Translations under genes and position numbers: made by a program
Notes under the pieces: generated by a model
The model's input: only the letters and a program-made list of their open reading frames with translations
Told to the model about the DNA's origin: nothing
Database searches by the model: none
NCBI GenBank assembly: GCA_011125455.1
Contig: VKHO01000014.1
Coordinates: forward strand, 1-64,000
Length of the DNA stretch: 64,000 bases
Source: Chlamydiales bacterium STE3
GTDB lineage: Bacteria > Chlamydiota > Chlamydiia > Chlamydiales > Parachlamydiaceae
Reading direction: 5' to 3'
In this document: one piece after another, positions 16,595-26,750 of the stretch
Layout of the letters: every line of letters begins with the position of its first letter
How positions within the stretch are numbered: the first letter of the stretch is position 1

Positions 16595-17857
16595 AAAATA
16601 GCTTTTCTTAATCAATTCCATCGATTTTCTTTTGTTTTTTTAGGAAACATTCTCGAACACCACGATAAGGCATTGTTTAGCCTGCTAATTCCCTTTATTG
16701 GACAAGAATTTTTTGAAAACTCTGACCCGGTAAGTGTGCTTTTTAGTGCCTACGGTGCTCTTTTTATCGGCTTGCTAATGCGCCCGCTTGGAGCTATATT
16801 ATTTGGCTTGCTAGGGGATAGGTGGGGCAGAATGAGAACGATGTCGTTGACGATTTTAGGAATGTCTATTGCCACATTTGGTATTGGCTGTTTGCCGAGT
16901 TACCAAAAAATTGGTTTTTGGGCACCAATTTTTATTACGGGTTTGAGGGCTATGCAAAATTTTTTTGCGGCAGGGGAAACGAATGCGGCGGCAGTTTATG
17001 CCATCGAGCACTCGAGGGAGCCATTGAAGCCTTTAATTGGAAGTTTTTTCGAAACATCTACAATCATTGGCATTCTTTTAGCTTCAGGAGAACTTGCTAT
17101 AATGAGTTATATGGATTGTTTGGATTGGTGGCCTGTTTTATTTTGTATTGCTGGAGGTGTGGGCTTAATAGGTCTTTTTTTCAGGACTGCTTTAAAAGAA
17201 TCCGAGGAATTTACTCCCTACATAGTCAATAAAAGACAGTTTGTAAAGGAAATGTACTCTCAAACCAAATTAATTGTGGCTATTACGATGGCTGCAGGAT
17301 TTTCCTCTGCAACATATGTCATGTCAATCACTTTTATTAATAGCTTCCTAACGCTGACAAGTCATGTCACATTTCAGGAATTAGCTCATATAAATTTTCT
17401 TTTATTGACCCTTGATGCCTTTCTATTGCCAGTATTTGGTTATATGGCTCTTCGCGTAGGTTGCGAGCGAGTAATGTTTTTTGCGACGCTTAGCCTGTCC
17501 ATTTTCAGCGTTCCTTTGTTTCTATTGCTTGAAAGTGGTTCACTTTTTTCAGTTCTTTTTGTCCGTATCGTAATCGTGACGGTAGGTGCAGCCTTTGCTG
17601 CATGCTTTCGTTCTTGGGCTCAGCAGCTCATTCTGCCTCATCAAAGATGCACAATCCTTAATGTGAGCTCTTCGGCAGCAAATTTGTTGGTTGAGGGGCC
17701 TTTAATTCTTGCTTCCCTATGGGCTTTTCAGTATTCCAAGTGGATTGCAGTTCCTGGAATTTTCTTGTCTTTAACCGCTCTAGGCGCTCTTTGGGCCCTT
17801 AACTTGGCACATAGTGCTCGTCATTTTTCTGAAGATCGGGCTTTGTTTTCTAAATAG
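16592..17857 (+). CDS. MFS transporter under TPP riboswitch control, probable thiamine-related importer
   Basis: A 421-residue major facilitator protein with about twelve membrane segments. The loop 2-3 signature GLLGDRWGRMRTM and the early NILEHHDKALF region resemble the metabolite:proton symporter branch (ProP-like). The GTG start at 16592 is fixed by the GGAGGG site, which is part of the riboswitch. Control by thiamine pyrophosphate makes uptake of thiamine, a thiamine phosphate or a precursor the best guess, since no thiamine-synthesis gene is seen here. The MFS fold alone would not reveal this substrate. It is monocistronic and convergent with the gene at 18207. Confidence 0.85.
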   Translation: MKIAFLNQFHRFSFVFLGNILEHHDKALFSLLIPFIGQEFFENSDPVSVLFSAYGALFIGLLMRPLGAILFGLLGDRWGRMRTMSLTILGMSIATFGIGCLPSYQKIGFWAPIFITGLRAMQNFFAAGETNAAAVYAIEHSREPLKPLIGSFFETSTIIGILLASGELAIMSYMDCLDWWPVLFCIAGGVGLIGLFFRTALKESEEFTPYIVNKRQFVKEMYSQTKLIVAITMAAGFSSATYVMSITFINSFLTLTSHVTFQELAHINFLLLTLDAFLLPVFGYMALRVGCERVMFFATLSLSIFSVPLFLLLESGSLFSVLFVRIVIVTVGAAFAACFRSWAQQLILPHQRCTILNVSSSAANLLVEGPLILASLWAFQYSKWIAVPGIFLSLTALGALWALNLAHSARHFSEDRALFSK

Positions 17858-18206
17858 CATTAAAACGAAAATGGATCTTACGAGATAACGAAAATCAAGC
17901 CATAAGCCGTTCTCCTAAATGGCAAGATAAAATTAATTAAGATAGTCTCTAATTGGTAGAAATTTTTTGAAACCAAAATAGAGTATACTGCTAACTTGCA
18001 AATGATAAGGTTTTAGAATGGCTATTGGGGATAAACCTACCAATATAAATAAATTTTGTAACCTTTATATAAAATATTTTTATAAAACTTGAACATTGTC
18101 TAGATTGGATTAGTAGGGGCTTATGCCATAATTTAAGTTAAAAAGTTTAGCATCCCAATCGCAATGTTAGACAATGTTCAAGCGGAATTTTAAAGCACCA
18201 GTCGAG
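17858..18206. other. Convergent intergenic region
   Basis: It holds the inverted-repeat element at 18088-18182 described separately and otherwise AT-rich sequence without a supported ORF. Confidence 0.4.
18088..18182. repeat. 95-bp element with 15-bp perfect inverted repeats
   Basis: CTTGAACATTGTCTA (18088-18102) and its exact complement (18168-18182) bound the element. Inner bases (GATTGGAT and ATCCCAATC) pair partly too. It lies between two convergent genes, 24 bp from the stop on the minus strand. It could be a long bidirectional terminator or a small MITE. No target duplication is evident. Confidence 0.55.
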
Positions 18207-19580
18207 TTAAATGGAGATTGGATCTTCGCAAGATTCTATCAATTTTTTGTATTCAATAGATTTCTTCGTAAATAATTTTGTTGCTGCGCTAACACTCTCC
18301 AACTTTTTAGTAGGTAGGTGAACGTCTATTAGTAGCAACTTCTCTCTTGCCCAAGTAAAGCAATTATGCCCACCATTGCTTAATTTGCTCAACAGGGCAT
18401 TCTTCCCCAAAATATGGAATTCAGGTGGTGTTTTAATATCTTCCTCAACGGCATCGATTAACTTTTGAGCTGCTAGCATACTTACTTTCCATATTGGGGA
18501 TCTTTTTTCAAAATCAAACATGCTTCCATCGATTTCTCTAATTTTTACCTGGCGATCACCTAAGAGCTCTAGAATTTTTAGAAAAGGCTTGCCTTGTTCG
18601 TTAATACCCTCGACTAAAATTTGTGCGTGATTATCATTGCACATCTTAAATAGAAGGCCTGCCCCTTTTTTTAAGCCATCGTTTTTTGGTGCTTTGGTAC
18701 TTCCCTTATGGGTAACTAATGAAACTAGCCAAGCAGTACGGCTAAAGCGAACCCTTGGATCTATCGCACTATTATAAATTCTGGGAGCTAGTTTTAATTC
18801 ATTAAGCTGCACTTGGAAAGGGTTAATGGTGCTACCAGTGAATTCCAAATCCATGGTTCTTTGAGATAAAATTGTCATTATTATTTTTGGATCTATATCT
18901 TTGTCGTGAACCATTTTGAGTGTGTAATTGTGATAGTCTTCTAAATGTGTGGCAATATTAAAGTGATAGCAATAGCTTTCATTTTTTTTATTTAAAATTT
19001 GCCAAAATAAAAGGTTTAATTCTTCCAAAAGAATGAGGTTAATTTTATACTTCTCAAAACGTATTTTCTGACATGTAATTCTAGGAAAAAATTTTATTTT
19101 GCCCTTTTTCCCCAATATGGGTATGCATTTGGGAAAACGTTCTAACCTCTCCTTTTTTGTTAGCCCGTCATTTTTAAAATTGAGTTTGTTCTCACTTATT
19201 TTGCGTGCCATACAGATATCATACAGCTCATAGCTCAAAGAATTACCTTTTTGCATAAGAACGATTTTCCTGCCAGTGGCTAACATGTTCCATTCATAAA
19301 TAAGTTTTGGTTTAGAAGTTTTTTTAGTCTTTTTAGAAGTGGTTGGTTCTGGAGCTTGATCTTGTGATGGAATACTAGAAGTTGCTTGTGAAAAAGATTG
19401 CGCTATTCTCGTAGAAACACTGGGTTGCGCCGCAATTTTTGGAACATAGGGATTAGAACTAAAGAGTGGGTCAAAAACTGAAAAAACGAAAGCTGCATTT
19501 TTTTTGAATCTGCTAAAAACGCTTTCCGAACCCGTAGATGGCGTGGCTTGGGGGGAAGTTGTCCTTGGAAAATTAAACAT
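18207..19580 (-). CDS. Hypothetical protein, possible effector with a C-terminal HNCFTWA motif
   Basis: Not recognised. The 457-residue product begins with a Ser/Thr/Pro/Gln-rich, probably disordered segment (about 1-85), followed by a lysine patch and then a folded alpha/beta region. Near the C-terminus GGHNCFTWAREKL (about 403-415) puts a Cys after Asn and before an aromatic helix. This resembles the catalytic Asn-Cys segments of papain-like or NlpC-like folds, but no matching His/Asp could be assigned with confidence. It follows the Ser-rich gene at 19601-20050 by 20 bases, probably as one operon. The disordered N-terminus suits a type III substrate; that is inference. Confidence 0.55.
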   Translation of the reverse strand: MFNFPRTTSPQATPSTGSESVFSRFKKNAAFVFSVFDPLFSSNPYVPKIAAQPSVSTRIAQSFSQATSSIPSQDQAPEPTTSKKTKKTSKPKLIYEWNMLATGRKIVLMQKGNSLSYELYDICMARKISENKLNFKNDGLTKKERLERFPKCIPILGKKGKIKFFPRITCQKIRFEKYKINLILLEELNLLFWQILNKKNESYCYHFNIATHLEDYHNYTLKMVHDKDIDPKIIMTILSQRTMDLEFTGSTINPFQVQLNELKLAPRIYNSAIDPRVRFSRTAWLVSLVTHKGSTKAPKNDGLKKGAGLLFKMCNDNHAQILVEGINEQGKPFLKILELLGDRQVKIREIDGSMFDFEKRSPIWKVSMLAAQKLIDAVEEDIKTPPEFHILGKNALLSKLSNGGHNCFTWAREKLLLIDVHLPTKKLESVSAATKLFTKKSIEYKKLIESCEDPISI

Positions 19581-19600
19581 ATAAAAAACCTTTAAATAAG

Positions 19601-20050
19601 TTATTGTTGAGGTTTACCAATAGTTTGAATGCTATATGTAGTACTTTTTTTGACTACTTCTGCTGAGTAAGTCATTGAAGAATCTACACTTTTTGAAGTG
19701 GAAGTGGTGGCGCTTTTTTTAAATCCTTCAGTAGAAGTATCAATTGAAGAGTTACATATGGAGGAGAAGAGTGGAAATTTTTTTTTTGCAGTTTCTTTAA
19801 GAAGTGGATTTGCAGTATCTACTGCAAAATGAGCACTAGCAATGAGACCTGTTTTTGTCACGGCGCCTAATTTTTCAAATGTTTCATCGATCAATTTATC
19901 CTTAGCTTCAATTTTTGCCTTTCTTCCGCCCCAGCTTGCAGTTACCACTCTTGGGGAGTTTTCAGGAGACGAAAGGGGTGTAGAAGTGGGTGTGACCCAG
20001 GGGGATGAATCCGAATCAGAACTTGAAGAGTCTGAGAGAGGATAAGACAT
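19601..20050 (-). CDS. Small Ser/Thr-rich hypothetical protein
   Basis: Not recognised. The 149-residue product starts with a striking serine/aspartate/proline-rich stretch (residues 1-35). A short basic segment GGRKAKIEAKDK and helix follow, and then a Thr/Ser-rich C-terminus with SVDSS, TYSAEVVKK and TYSIQ units that look like two or three degenerate repeats. A strong AAGGAGG lies six bases before the ATG. It is the first gene of a probable two-gene operon with 18207-19580. It has no signal peptide or membrane segment, so if it is secreted a type III route is more likely. Confidence 0.55.
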   Translation of the reverse strand: MSYPLSDSSSSDSDSSPWVTPTSTPLSSPENSPRVVTASWGGRKAKIEAKDKLIDETFEKLGAVTKTGLIASAHFAVDTANPLLKETAKKKFPLFSSICNSSIDTSTEGFKKSATTSTSKSVDSSMTYSAEVVKKSTTYSIQTIGKPQQ

Positions 20051-20378
20051 AAACCTCCTTAAAGTTAAAAAATTTACTATAAATTATTCTCTTTACATCT
20101 TTTGGTCAAATTAAATTTTTAAAAATATACAATTTAGGTTGACGGAATTTTTGTCCTTAGAAAAAAGGAGATGTAGAAACAGCCATCAATTGTATAGTAA
20201 ACTTTTGGGTAAAATTTAAAATATTGAACAACAAGTTTCGAATTGGGACATAACATTCTACGGCAGCTAATCGCCCGTTGCCCTGGGCTAAAAGCTGCCT
20301 TGAATGCATTAAATGGGATTATAGTAACAAATTAAGAGACTAAGGACAATTTGTCCTTAGCTTCAAGGTTGTCAAAAA
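20051..20378. other. Intergenic region with a terminator-like palindrome
   Basis: AT-rich spacer of about 330 bp containing the hairpin at 20340-20360 and, presumably, the promoter for the 20050 to 18207 operon. A second GTCCTTAG copy occurs at about 20153-20160. No ORF is supported. Confidence 0.4.
20340..20360 (-). terminator. Hairpin after the coiled-coil gene
   Basis: CTAAGGACAA and TTGTCCTTAG form a perfect ten-base stem around a single T, 18 bp beyond the stop of the coiled-coil gene. The weak T content downstream leaves the type uncertain. Confidence 0.45.
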
Positions 20379-23300
20379 CTAATCGTTGAGAGCACTGAGG
20401 TTTTCTTGAGATTCTGCATCTCTTGGATTTTTATCTCGCTCAGAAAGCTCAATAAGCAACTGCTCTTTTTCGCGAATGCTACTTTGTAAGGCACTCATTT
20501 CTGAAGCAAACTCTTTATTTTTTTGAATTTCTTGGTCGAGTGCTCCTTGAAGTTCTACAACCATATTCTTTTGTTCCGATAGCAGCTGAGTTAATGAGTC
20601 ATATGAGTGATTTTTGCCTTGTAACTCTTCTTGGAGAGACTGTATCGTAGCAAGAGCACCTAAACTCTCCTTTTCTTTCTCTTCAAGTTTTTGGTTGAGG
20701 TAAGTGATCTGCTGAGCCTCTTCATCGATCAACCCTTGTAAAGATAAAGATTCTTTTAGCAAATGTTCTTTTAGTTGGGCGATTTCCAATAAAAACTGGG
20801 CGGAGTCTTGTTCTTTATTGCTCAATGAAATTTCTAACTGAGCAATTTGATTTTCGAGTAATTGCTTGTCGTTAGCAAGAGTGTTAACCGAAGTAAGCTG
20901 CTCTTTAAGCTCATCTTCTAGTTTTTGTTTTGTAAGCTTTAAGTTCTTAAATTCCTCATCCAAATGAGAGATTTGGGTTTCCAGCAAGCTTTTTTCTGCA
21001 ACTAGCTTTTCTTTTAGCTGCATGTTCTGTTCTTGCATTTTCTCAAGTTCACGTGCAAGCAATTCGCTTTCGGATTTCATTTCATCGATACGATTCTTGT
21101 AAAGAGCTTGTGTATCATTAATGGTGCTATGATAGGAGGCAAGGTATTCTTTTGTCTCTTGCTCTTTAGTTGTTAAATCTAGAATTTGTTGGTTGAGTTT
21201 TTGGCTCTCCTCCTGATTGGTGGCAAGTTTTTGCTCAAATTCTTTTTTGATTCTTTCCAAACCGAGTTGAAGCTCATGGTACTTAAGCTGCTCACTATCT
21301 GCTAAAGCACGCATCTTCTCAAGTCGCGACTCTAGCTCAGCTTTTTCGGCTAGGTACTTTGCTTCTTCAACAGATAAGCGCGCCTCTAAACTGCTGTATT
21401 GAGCAATTGTATCTTCGAGCTTGATTTCTAATTCTTTAGATACGGCTTTTTGCATGTCATTTTGTTCTAAAAGCTGCATTTTTTCATTTGTGAGACGGGT
21501 CCTCATGTCTTCATATCGATCTACTAGCTCCTGATGTTGATTCTCCAGGTTAGCAACCGCTTGCTTATTAGAATTTGCTTCTTTCTGCAAATGCATTCTT
21601 TCTTCGGAGTGTGTTGTCTGCTCTTCAATGAGTCTGCCGAGCAGCTCCTCTCTATGCCTCGAAACTTCAGACAACCTATTTTCTAACTCTGTTGCCACTA
21701 CCTGATTGACATCGATTTCTTGCATCCATTGCACTTTCTCATTATTGAAAGTTTGTTGTTCTTCATTTAGATGCGTCTGGAGAAGCTCTTGTCGTGTGAG
21801 AGCTATATCGAGTTGATTCTCAAGTGATGCAATCACTTGCTTGTAAGAATTAGTTTCTTCGATTAACTTGACATGATCAGCATCTAAGGCTAATTTGGCA
21901 GCTTCATGCTGAGATTGAGCTTTTGCAAGCTCATTCTCCCTGTCTTGAATAAGTTGTTTGTGGGCTTCCAACTCTTGTGCGAGTGTCAATGTTTTAGAGT
22001 TAGCGGCATTATGTTCAGCCTCTGCTTGCATTTGAAGCTCATTATGCTTTAAATGCGCTTCTTGCAAGTTGCTTTCTAGTTGAACGAGCGTGGCCTTATG
22101 AGCCTCTATTTGTTTCAGTAGCTCTTGTTTAATGGAATCAAACGAAATCCGTTCATTTGAAGCTGTAAGTTGGAGCTCTTCTTGTTTTGCGATAGCTTCT
22201 TTTAACTGAGCTTCCAGCTGGTTTACAAGGGAAGTTTGAGTATCAAGCTCTTGAAGGGACTTGGATTTATCTTTTTGATAAGTAGCCTCAAGCTCTTCAT
22301 TTTTTGCAATAGCTTCCTTTAATTGGTTTTCTAGCTGATCAATGAGAGCAGCTTTAGTTTCAAATTCTTGAGAAGATGTTGTTTGCAATTCATCATTTTT
22401 TGCGATGGCCTCTTTTAACTGAGCCTCCAACTGATTGACAAGGGTAGTTTGAGTATCAAGCTCTTGAGAAGACCTTGCTTGTAATTCATCATTTTGAGTG
22501 ATAGCTGCCTGAAGTTGAGCGATTAAATGCTGAGAAGCGAGTTGGCTGATTTCTAATTCTTCAATTTTTTGAGTTTTGTAATTTGCAAATTCAATATTTT
22601 GGTTATCAATAGATTTAGATAACTTTTCTTTTTCGTCTTCCAGGATAGCAATCTCTGTTGTAGCCTTTTCTAATTGTGCTGTGAAAGCCTCAAGCTGCTG
22701 TTGCAGGATACCTAGCTCTTTGAATGCTGCAGTTTTCGCTGTAACTTCTCTGCGTAATTTTTCCACATGTAGATTAACTACATCTTCATGCATTACTTGG
22801 GCTTTGGAAATTTCCTGAGCTGAAAATTGGTTGTTCAATGCTAAATGTAAATTAAAAATATTTTCAGCTTCTTCCAATTCTACGTTTTTTCTGCCTAATT
22901 CTTCTAATAAATAGGCATAGTCTCGGTCCAGCTCCTGTAATCTTGCTTCATTTAAAGCGGTGTAGTCTTTTAAAATTTGCAGTTCTGTAAGATAAAGGCT
23001 TTTTTCTGAAAATAGCGACTCGGCAGCTTTAGTTTCCCTTTCAAGGGCCTTATTTATATTAGAGATCTCCTCTTTAGTTGTCGCAAGCTCAGCAGTTAAT
23101 TGCTCAATAGATTCTAAATGATTTTGTTGAGATTGTTTGTCCTGATAAGTAAAGAAGAGTTGGTTCATTAAGTAAGTTTCTTCTAAAGCATTGTAAAGCG
23201 AGCTAAGTTTATCGTGGTTTTCTTTTAGTTCCTCCATCATAGCAAGCTGCAACTCTGCATCTTTTTCTTGCTTTCCTATTTTATGCTCCAGAATGCTAAG

Positions 23301-24260
23301 ATTGGCTTCTATGGCTATTCTCTCTTCTTCTTTTGCTGCTAGGTCCCTCTCTAATGTTTGAAGTTCATGGCTCAAATCTAAAGCATAGTCTTTCCAAGCG
23401 CTTTCAGTAGCTTGTAGAGCCTGTTCTTTTAAAACAAACAACTCTTCAACACTGCTGATTTCTTTTTGTAGTTTCTCTATCTCTTCTTCTTTAATTGCAA
23501 TTTTTTTATCAACTGACGCAGTAAAATCTTCTTTTTCTTTTCCTAAAGCTAAAGAAGTCATTTCCTGTTGTTTGTTGAATGCTTGAGCAAGCTCTTCCCC
23601 AGCTTTTTTTTCTTCAAACAATTTAGATTCATAGAGGGCGATCATTGCCGCTCTCTCTTGATCAAGTTCTGCTTTCAGGGCATCAAAAGCCATCTCCTTT
23701 GCATGGAGATGCTTTTCGAAGTTTAAACTTAGCAAATCTTCTTCGGCAAGGTGTTGAGCTATTAATTGGACATTTTCGTCTTGAAGCTTACTAACGAGAG
23801 CCTCGTCATGGTTTCTTTGCAGTTCAATAAGATCTGTTAATTTTAGAAGTGCAAGATTTAAAGCAGCGTTTTTTTCTCTTTCAGTATTCAAATCATCTGC
23901 AAGCTTATTTACATGGGCATTTTTCTCGCTGAGTTCTGCAGTTAATTCAGCAACCTTAGCGCTTGGAGGGGAATTTCTTTGTAAGAATAAAAGTTTCTTT
24001 AAATCGTGGATTTTTTCTAAACTTTCATTGTAGCGTACGATGAGTTCATGATCGTATTGTGATTCTTGTGGAAATAGCACTGTGGTGGCTTTGGGAATAT
24101 CTCGAAGAGTCTCTTTTTCGCGCACAATTTCATATCCAATTGCTCCTAAAAATAAGCAAGTTGCCATGCTGATTGCCACAGCAGTTTTCCTTTTCTGCCA
24201 TTTTCTAGAGGAAAAAGTTTTGTATGAGGTCTGCAGGTTTTCTCTGGGGTCAGTTGCCAT
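20379..24260 (-). CDS. Giant membrane-anchored coiled-coil protein
   Basis: No known family recognised beyond the coiled-coil pattern. The protein has 1293 residues. Residues 1-25 are polar and basic, 26-46 form a single membrane segment, and nearly all of 60-1290 is Glu/Lys/Gln/Leu-rich heptad sequence. Around residues 600-700 a unit of about 33 residues with QLEAQLKEAIAKNDELQ-like sequence repeats at least three times, also at DNA level (about 22190-22460), so this part grew by recent duplication. The topology suggests an inner-membrane anchor with a very long rod, possibly about 150 nm if continuous. It stands alone, divergent from the DUF255 gene. AGAGGA precedes its ATG. A structural or inclusion-related role is speculation. 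Confidence 0.75.
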   Translation of the reverse strand: MATDPRENLQTSYKTFSSRKWQKRKTAVAISMATCLFLGAIGYEIVREKETLRDIPKATTVLFPQESQYDHELIVRYNESLEKIHDLKKLLFLQRNSPPSAKVAELTAELSEKNAHVNKLADDLNTEREKNAALNLALLKLTDLIELQRNHDEALVSKLQDENVQLIAQHLAEEDLLSLNFEKHLHAKEMAFDALKAELDQERAAMIALYESKLFEEKKAGEELAQAFNKQQEMTSLALGKEKEDFTASVDKKIAIKEEEIEKLQKEISSVEELFVLKEQALQATESAWKDYALDLSHELQTLERDLAAKEEERIAIEANLSILEHKIGKQEKDAELQLAMMEELKENHDKLSSLYNALEETYLMNQLFFTYQDKQSQQNHLESIEQLTAELATTKEEISNINKALERETKAAESLFSEKSLYLTELQILKDYTALNEARLQELDRDYAYLLEELGRKNVELEEAENIFNLHLALNNQFSAQEISKAQVMHEDVVNLHVEKLRREVTAKTAAFKELGILQQQLEAFTAQLEKATTEIAILEDEKEKLSKSIDNQNIEFANYKTQKIEELEISQLASQHLIAQLQAAITQNDELQARSSQELDTQTTLVNQLEAQLKEAIAKNDELQTTSSQEFETKAALIDQLENQLKEAIAKNEELEATYQKDKSKSLQELDTQTSLVNQLEAQLKEAIAKQEELQLTASNERISFDSIKQELLKQIEAHKATLVQLESNLQEAHLKHNELQMQAEAEHNAANSKTLTLAQELEAHKQLIQDRENELAKAQSQHEAAKLALDADHVKLIEETNSYKQVIASLENQLDIALTRQELLQTHLNEEQQTFNNEKVQWMQEIDVNQVVATELENRLSEVSRHREELLGRLIEEQTTHSEERMHLQKEANSNKQAVANLENQHQELVDRYEDMRTRLTNEKMQLLEQNDMQKAVSKELEIKLEDTIAQYSSLEARLSVEEAKYLAEKAELESRLEKMRALADSEQLKYHELQLGLERIKKEFEQKLATNQEESQKLNQQILDLTTKEQETKEYLASYHSTINDTQALYKNRIDEMKSESELLARELEKMQEQNMQLKEKLVAEKSLLETQISHLDEEFKNLKLTKQKLEDELKEQLTSVNTLANDKQLLENQIAQLEISLSNKEQDSAQFLLEIAQLKEHLLKESLSLQGLIDEEAQQITYLNQKLEEKEKESLGALATIQSLQEELQGKNHSYDSLTQLLSEQKNMVVELQGALDQEIQKNKEFASEMSALQSSIREKEQLLIELSERDKNPRDAESQENLSALND
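22190..22460 (-). repeat. Internal in-frame tandem repeat of the coiled-coil gene
   Basis: Three to four imperfect units of about 100 bp encode NQLEAQLKEAIAK-type segments with TSLVNQ, AALIDQ and TTLVNQ variants. The units differ at only a few positions, showing expansion more recent than the rest of the gene. Confidence 0.65.
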
Positions 24261-24380
24261 AAATTGGTCCTCTAAAAAAAATTAATAAATCTTTTTTTTT
24301 AAAGGGAATAAAATAAAAATTCAAGACGAAATTTACTTCTTTGCATAAGATAAGAGAATACATTATTTACGGGGGGTGGA

Positions 24381-26453
24381 ATGTCAGAACACTATTTATA
24401 TACAAATAGACTCATTAATGAGAAATCCCCTTACCTTCTTCAACATGCCCATAATCCAGTAGATTGGTATCCCTGGGGGGCAGAGGCCTTCATTACAGCA
24501 AAAGAACTCGATAAGCCCATTTTTCTTTCAATAGGTTATGCAACTTGCCATTGGTGTCATAATATGGAAAAAGAATCCTTCGAAAACTTGGAGATAGCCG
24601 AGCAATTGAATGAAGTCTTTATCAATATCAAAGTAGATCGTGAGGAACTTCCTGAGGTCGATGCCCTTTACATGGAATTTGCCCAAAGCATGATGTCGGG
24701 GTCTGCAGGCTGGCCTCTTAACGTAATTTTAACGCCAAACTTGGAACCTTTTTTTGCTGCCACTTATTTGCCGCCTCAAACAAATCATGGATTAATGGGA
24801 CTTCGAGAACTTATTGAAAGAGTTCATGATGTTTGGCATGGGGAGGAGCGCGAAAAAATTATGCAACAGGCTTCTAAAATTGTAGAAGTCTTTGCGGAGA
24901 ATATTCATTCTAGAGGAGATGAATTGCCCTCAAAAGCTCAAGTAAAGGAAACTGCTGAGTTGATTTTCAAGCTTGCCGATCCGATTTATGGTGGGTTAAA
25001 AGGGATTCCCAAGTTTCCTATAGGTTATCAATACAGTTTTTTGGCCAAGTATGCCGCAACTTGGCAAGATAGCCGAGCTCTTTTCCTTGTAGAAAGAACA
25101 TTAGATATGATGCAAAGAGGAGGGATTTATGACCATCTTAGCGGTGGGTTTTCAAGGTATAGCGTAGATGAAAAATGGTTAATTCCGCACTTTGAAAAGA
25201 TGTTATACGATAATGCTCTGCTCGCACAGGCCTATACCGAAACTTGGCAATTAACAAAAAAGCCCCTATTTAAGGAGATCTCATCTCAAGTACTAGACTA
25301 TGTTCTAGGGGAAATGACATCGGAGCAGGGGGGCTTTTATTCTGCTGAAGATGCAGATTCCGAAGGTAAAGAAGGTTTTTTCTACACTTGGTATTATGAT
25401 GATATTCTTAGAATTCTCGGTAGGGAGAATGCCCAAGCGTTTATAGATTATTATGGAATAAGCGAAGAGGGCAACTTTGATGGAAAAAATGTCCTTAATA
25501 TTAAGCTACGGATAGAAGAATTTGCTCAAAAACATAAGATAGATCCACAACATCTGAAGGTAACGCTCGAGACACAGCGGAAAATTTTATTGAATGAGAG
25601 GAATAAACGTATTCACCCCTTCAAAGATGATAAAATCCTCAGTTCATGGAATGGATTGATGTTAAATGCTTTTGCTGAAGCTGGAGCTGCGTTTCAAGAA
25701 CCGAAGTACACAAAAATTGCGGTACAAACAGCTGATTTTATTAAAAATAAGCTGTGGGGTAACGGAAAATTATTAAGGAGGTGGCGTGATGGAGAGGGGC
25801 TTTACAATGCAGGTTTAGATGAATATGCCTTTATGATTCGAAGTCTTATAACCCTTTTCGAAATTGGGGCTGGCTCGGAATGGCTTTTTTGGGCGATGGA
25901 AATGGCTGATATACTGCAAAAGCAATTTAAAGTGGAAGGAGGGGCTTTTTTCCAAACGGATGGACAGGATCCAAATATTATTTTAAGAAAATGCCACTAT
26001 GCAGATGGCGCAGAGCCTTCTGGCAATGCTATTCATACAGACAATTTATTAAGGCTCTACCATCTCACGGACGATGAAAACTATTTAAATCAAGCTGAAG
26101 ATGTATTGAAAGCCGTAAAGAGGTATATTGACAATTACGCTCCAGGTTATGGCTATCATGTGATGAATGTTAATCGCTACCACGATCAACACTCTCCGAA
26201 TATAGTAGTTGCTTTAAACCATAAACGTGAGCATTTTAGCACATTACAAACAGTGATTTTTCAACATTTCATCCCTCATAGAACTGTCTCGTGGCTAAAA
26301 GAGGAAGATATACAATTAAAAGAGCGTATTCCTAGTATTGCTGCATATATGCCAAAAGAGGGAAAGACAACCTTGTATGTTTGCTATCAAGGAGTTTGCC
26401 AATCACCAATTAGCGATCTTAATGAAATGATTTCTGCTATTCAAAAACTCTGA
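24381..26453 (+). CDS. Thioredoxin-like DUF255 protein (YyaL / spermatogenesis-associated protein 20 type)
   Basis: A widespread soluble protein of unclear biochemical role. The N-terminus has the typical [20 protein letters not shown] block and a thioredoxin-like active site [10 protein letters not shown] with a CxxC pair. [10 protein letters not shown] follows. The rest (about 190-690) is the (alpha/alpha)6-barrel region with [25 protein letters not shown] and [12 protein letters not shown], related to cellulase/epimerase barrels. The length of 690 residues equals the family norm, and the gene seems intact. It is preceded by GGGGGTGGA. It is divergent from the coiled-coil gene and monocistronic. 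Confidence 0.92.
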   Translation: MSEHYLYTNRLINEKSPYLLQHAHNPVDWYPWGAEAFITAKELDKPIFLSIGYATCHWCHNMEKESFENLEIAEQLNEVFINIKVDREELPEVDALYMEFAQSMMSGSAGWPLNVILTPNLEPFFAATYLPPQTNHGLMGLRELIERVHDVWHGEEREKIMQQASKIVEVFAENIHSRGDELPSKAQVKETAELIFKLADPIYGGLKGIPKFPIGYQYSFLAKYAATWQDSRALFLVERTLDMMQRGGIYDHLSGGFSRYSVDEKWLIPHFEKMLYDNALLAQAYTETWQLTKKPLFKEISSQVLDYVLGEMTSEQGGFYSAEDADSEGKEGFFYTWYYDDILRILGRENAQAFIDYYGISEEGNFDGKNVLNIKLRIEEFAQKHKIDPQHLKVTLETQRKILLNERNKRIHPFKDDKILSSWNGLMLNAFAEAGAAFQEPKYTKIAVQTADFIKNKLWGNGKLLRRWRDGEGLYNAGLDEYAFMIRSLITLFEIGAGSEWLFWAMEMADILQKQFKVEGGAFFQTDGQDPNIILRKCHYADGAEPSGNAIHTDNLLRLYHLTDDENYLNQAEDVLKAVKRYIDNYAPGYGYHVMNVNRYHDQHSPNIVVALNHKREHFSTLQTVIFQHFIPHRTVSWLKEEDIQLKERIPSIAAYMPKEGKTTLYVCYQGVCQSPISDLNEMISAIQKL

Positions 26454-26750
26454 TATTTTTTAGATGTTTTTTTATTCATTTAGGAAAATCATAATTAAAA
26501 AAATAACTTTCTTTTGTGGTGTAAAAAGTTTTTTTAAGAATCTCTATTAGATTTTCTTTCATTGTTAAAAAGAGAGAATTTTGATAAGATGCTCTACAAT
26601 GTCACACAGCATATTTTTTTCCTTTCATAACGCTACTTACAAATTCTGACAGATTTTTTTGCAAAGTTATTACCTAAAATGGTAAGAATTGAAGTTGAAT
26701 TAACATAAATTTACTTAAAAAACCGTTCATAAGTCTTTTTTTAAAAAATA

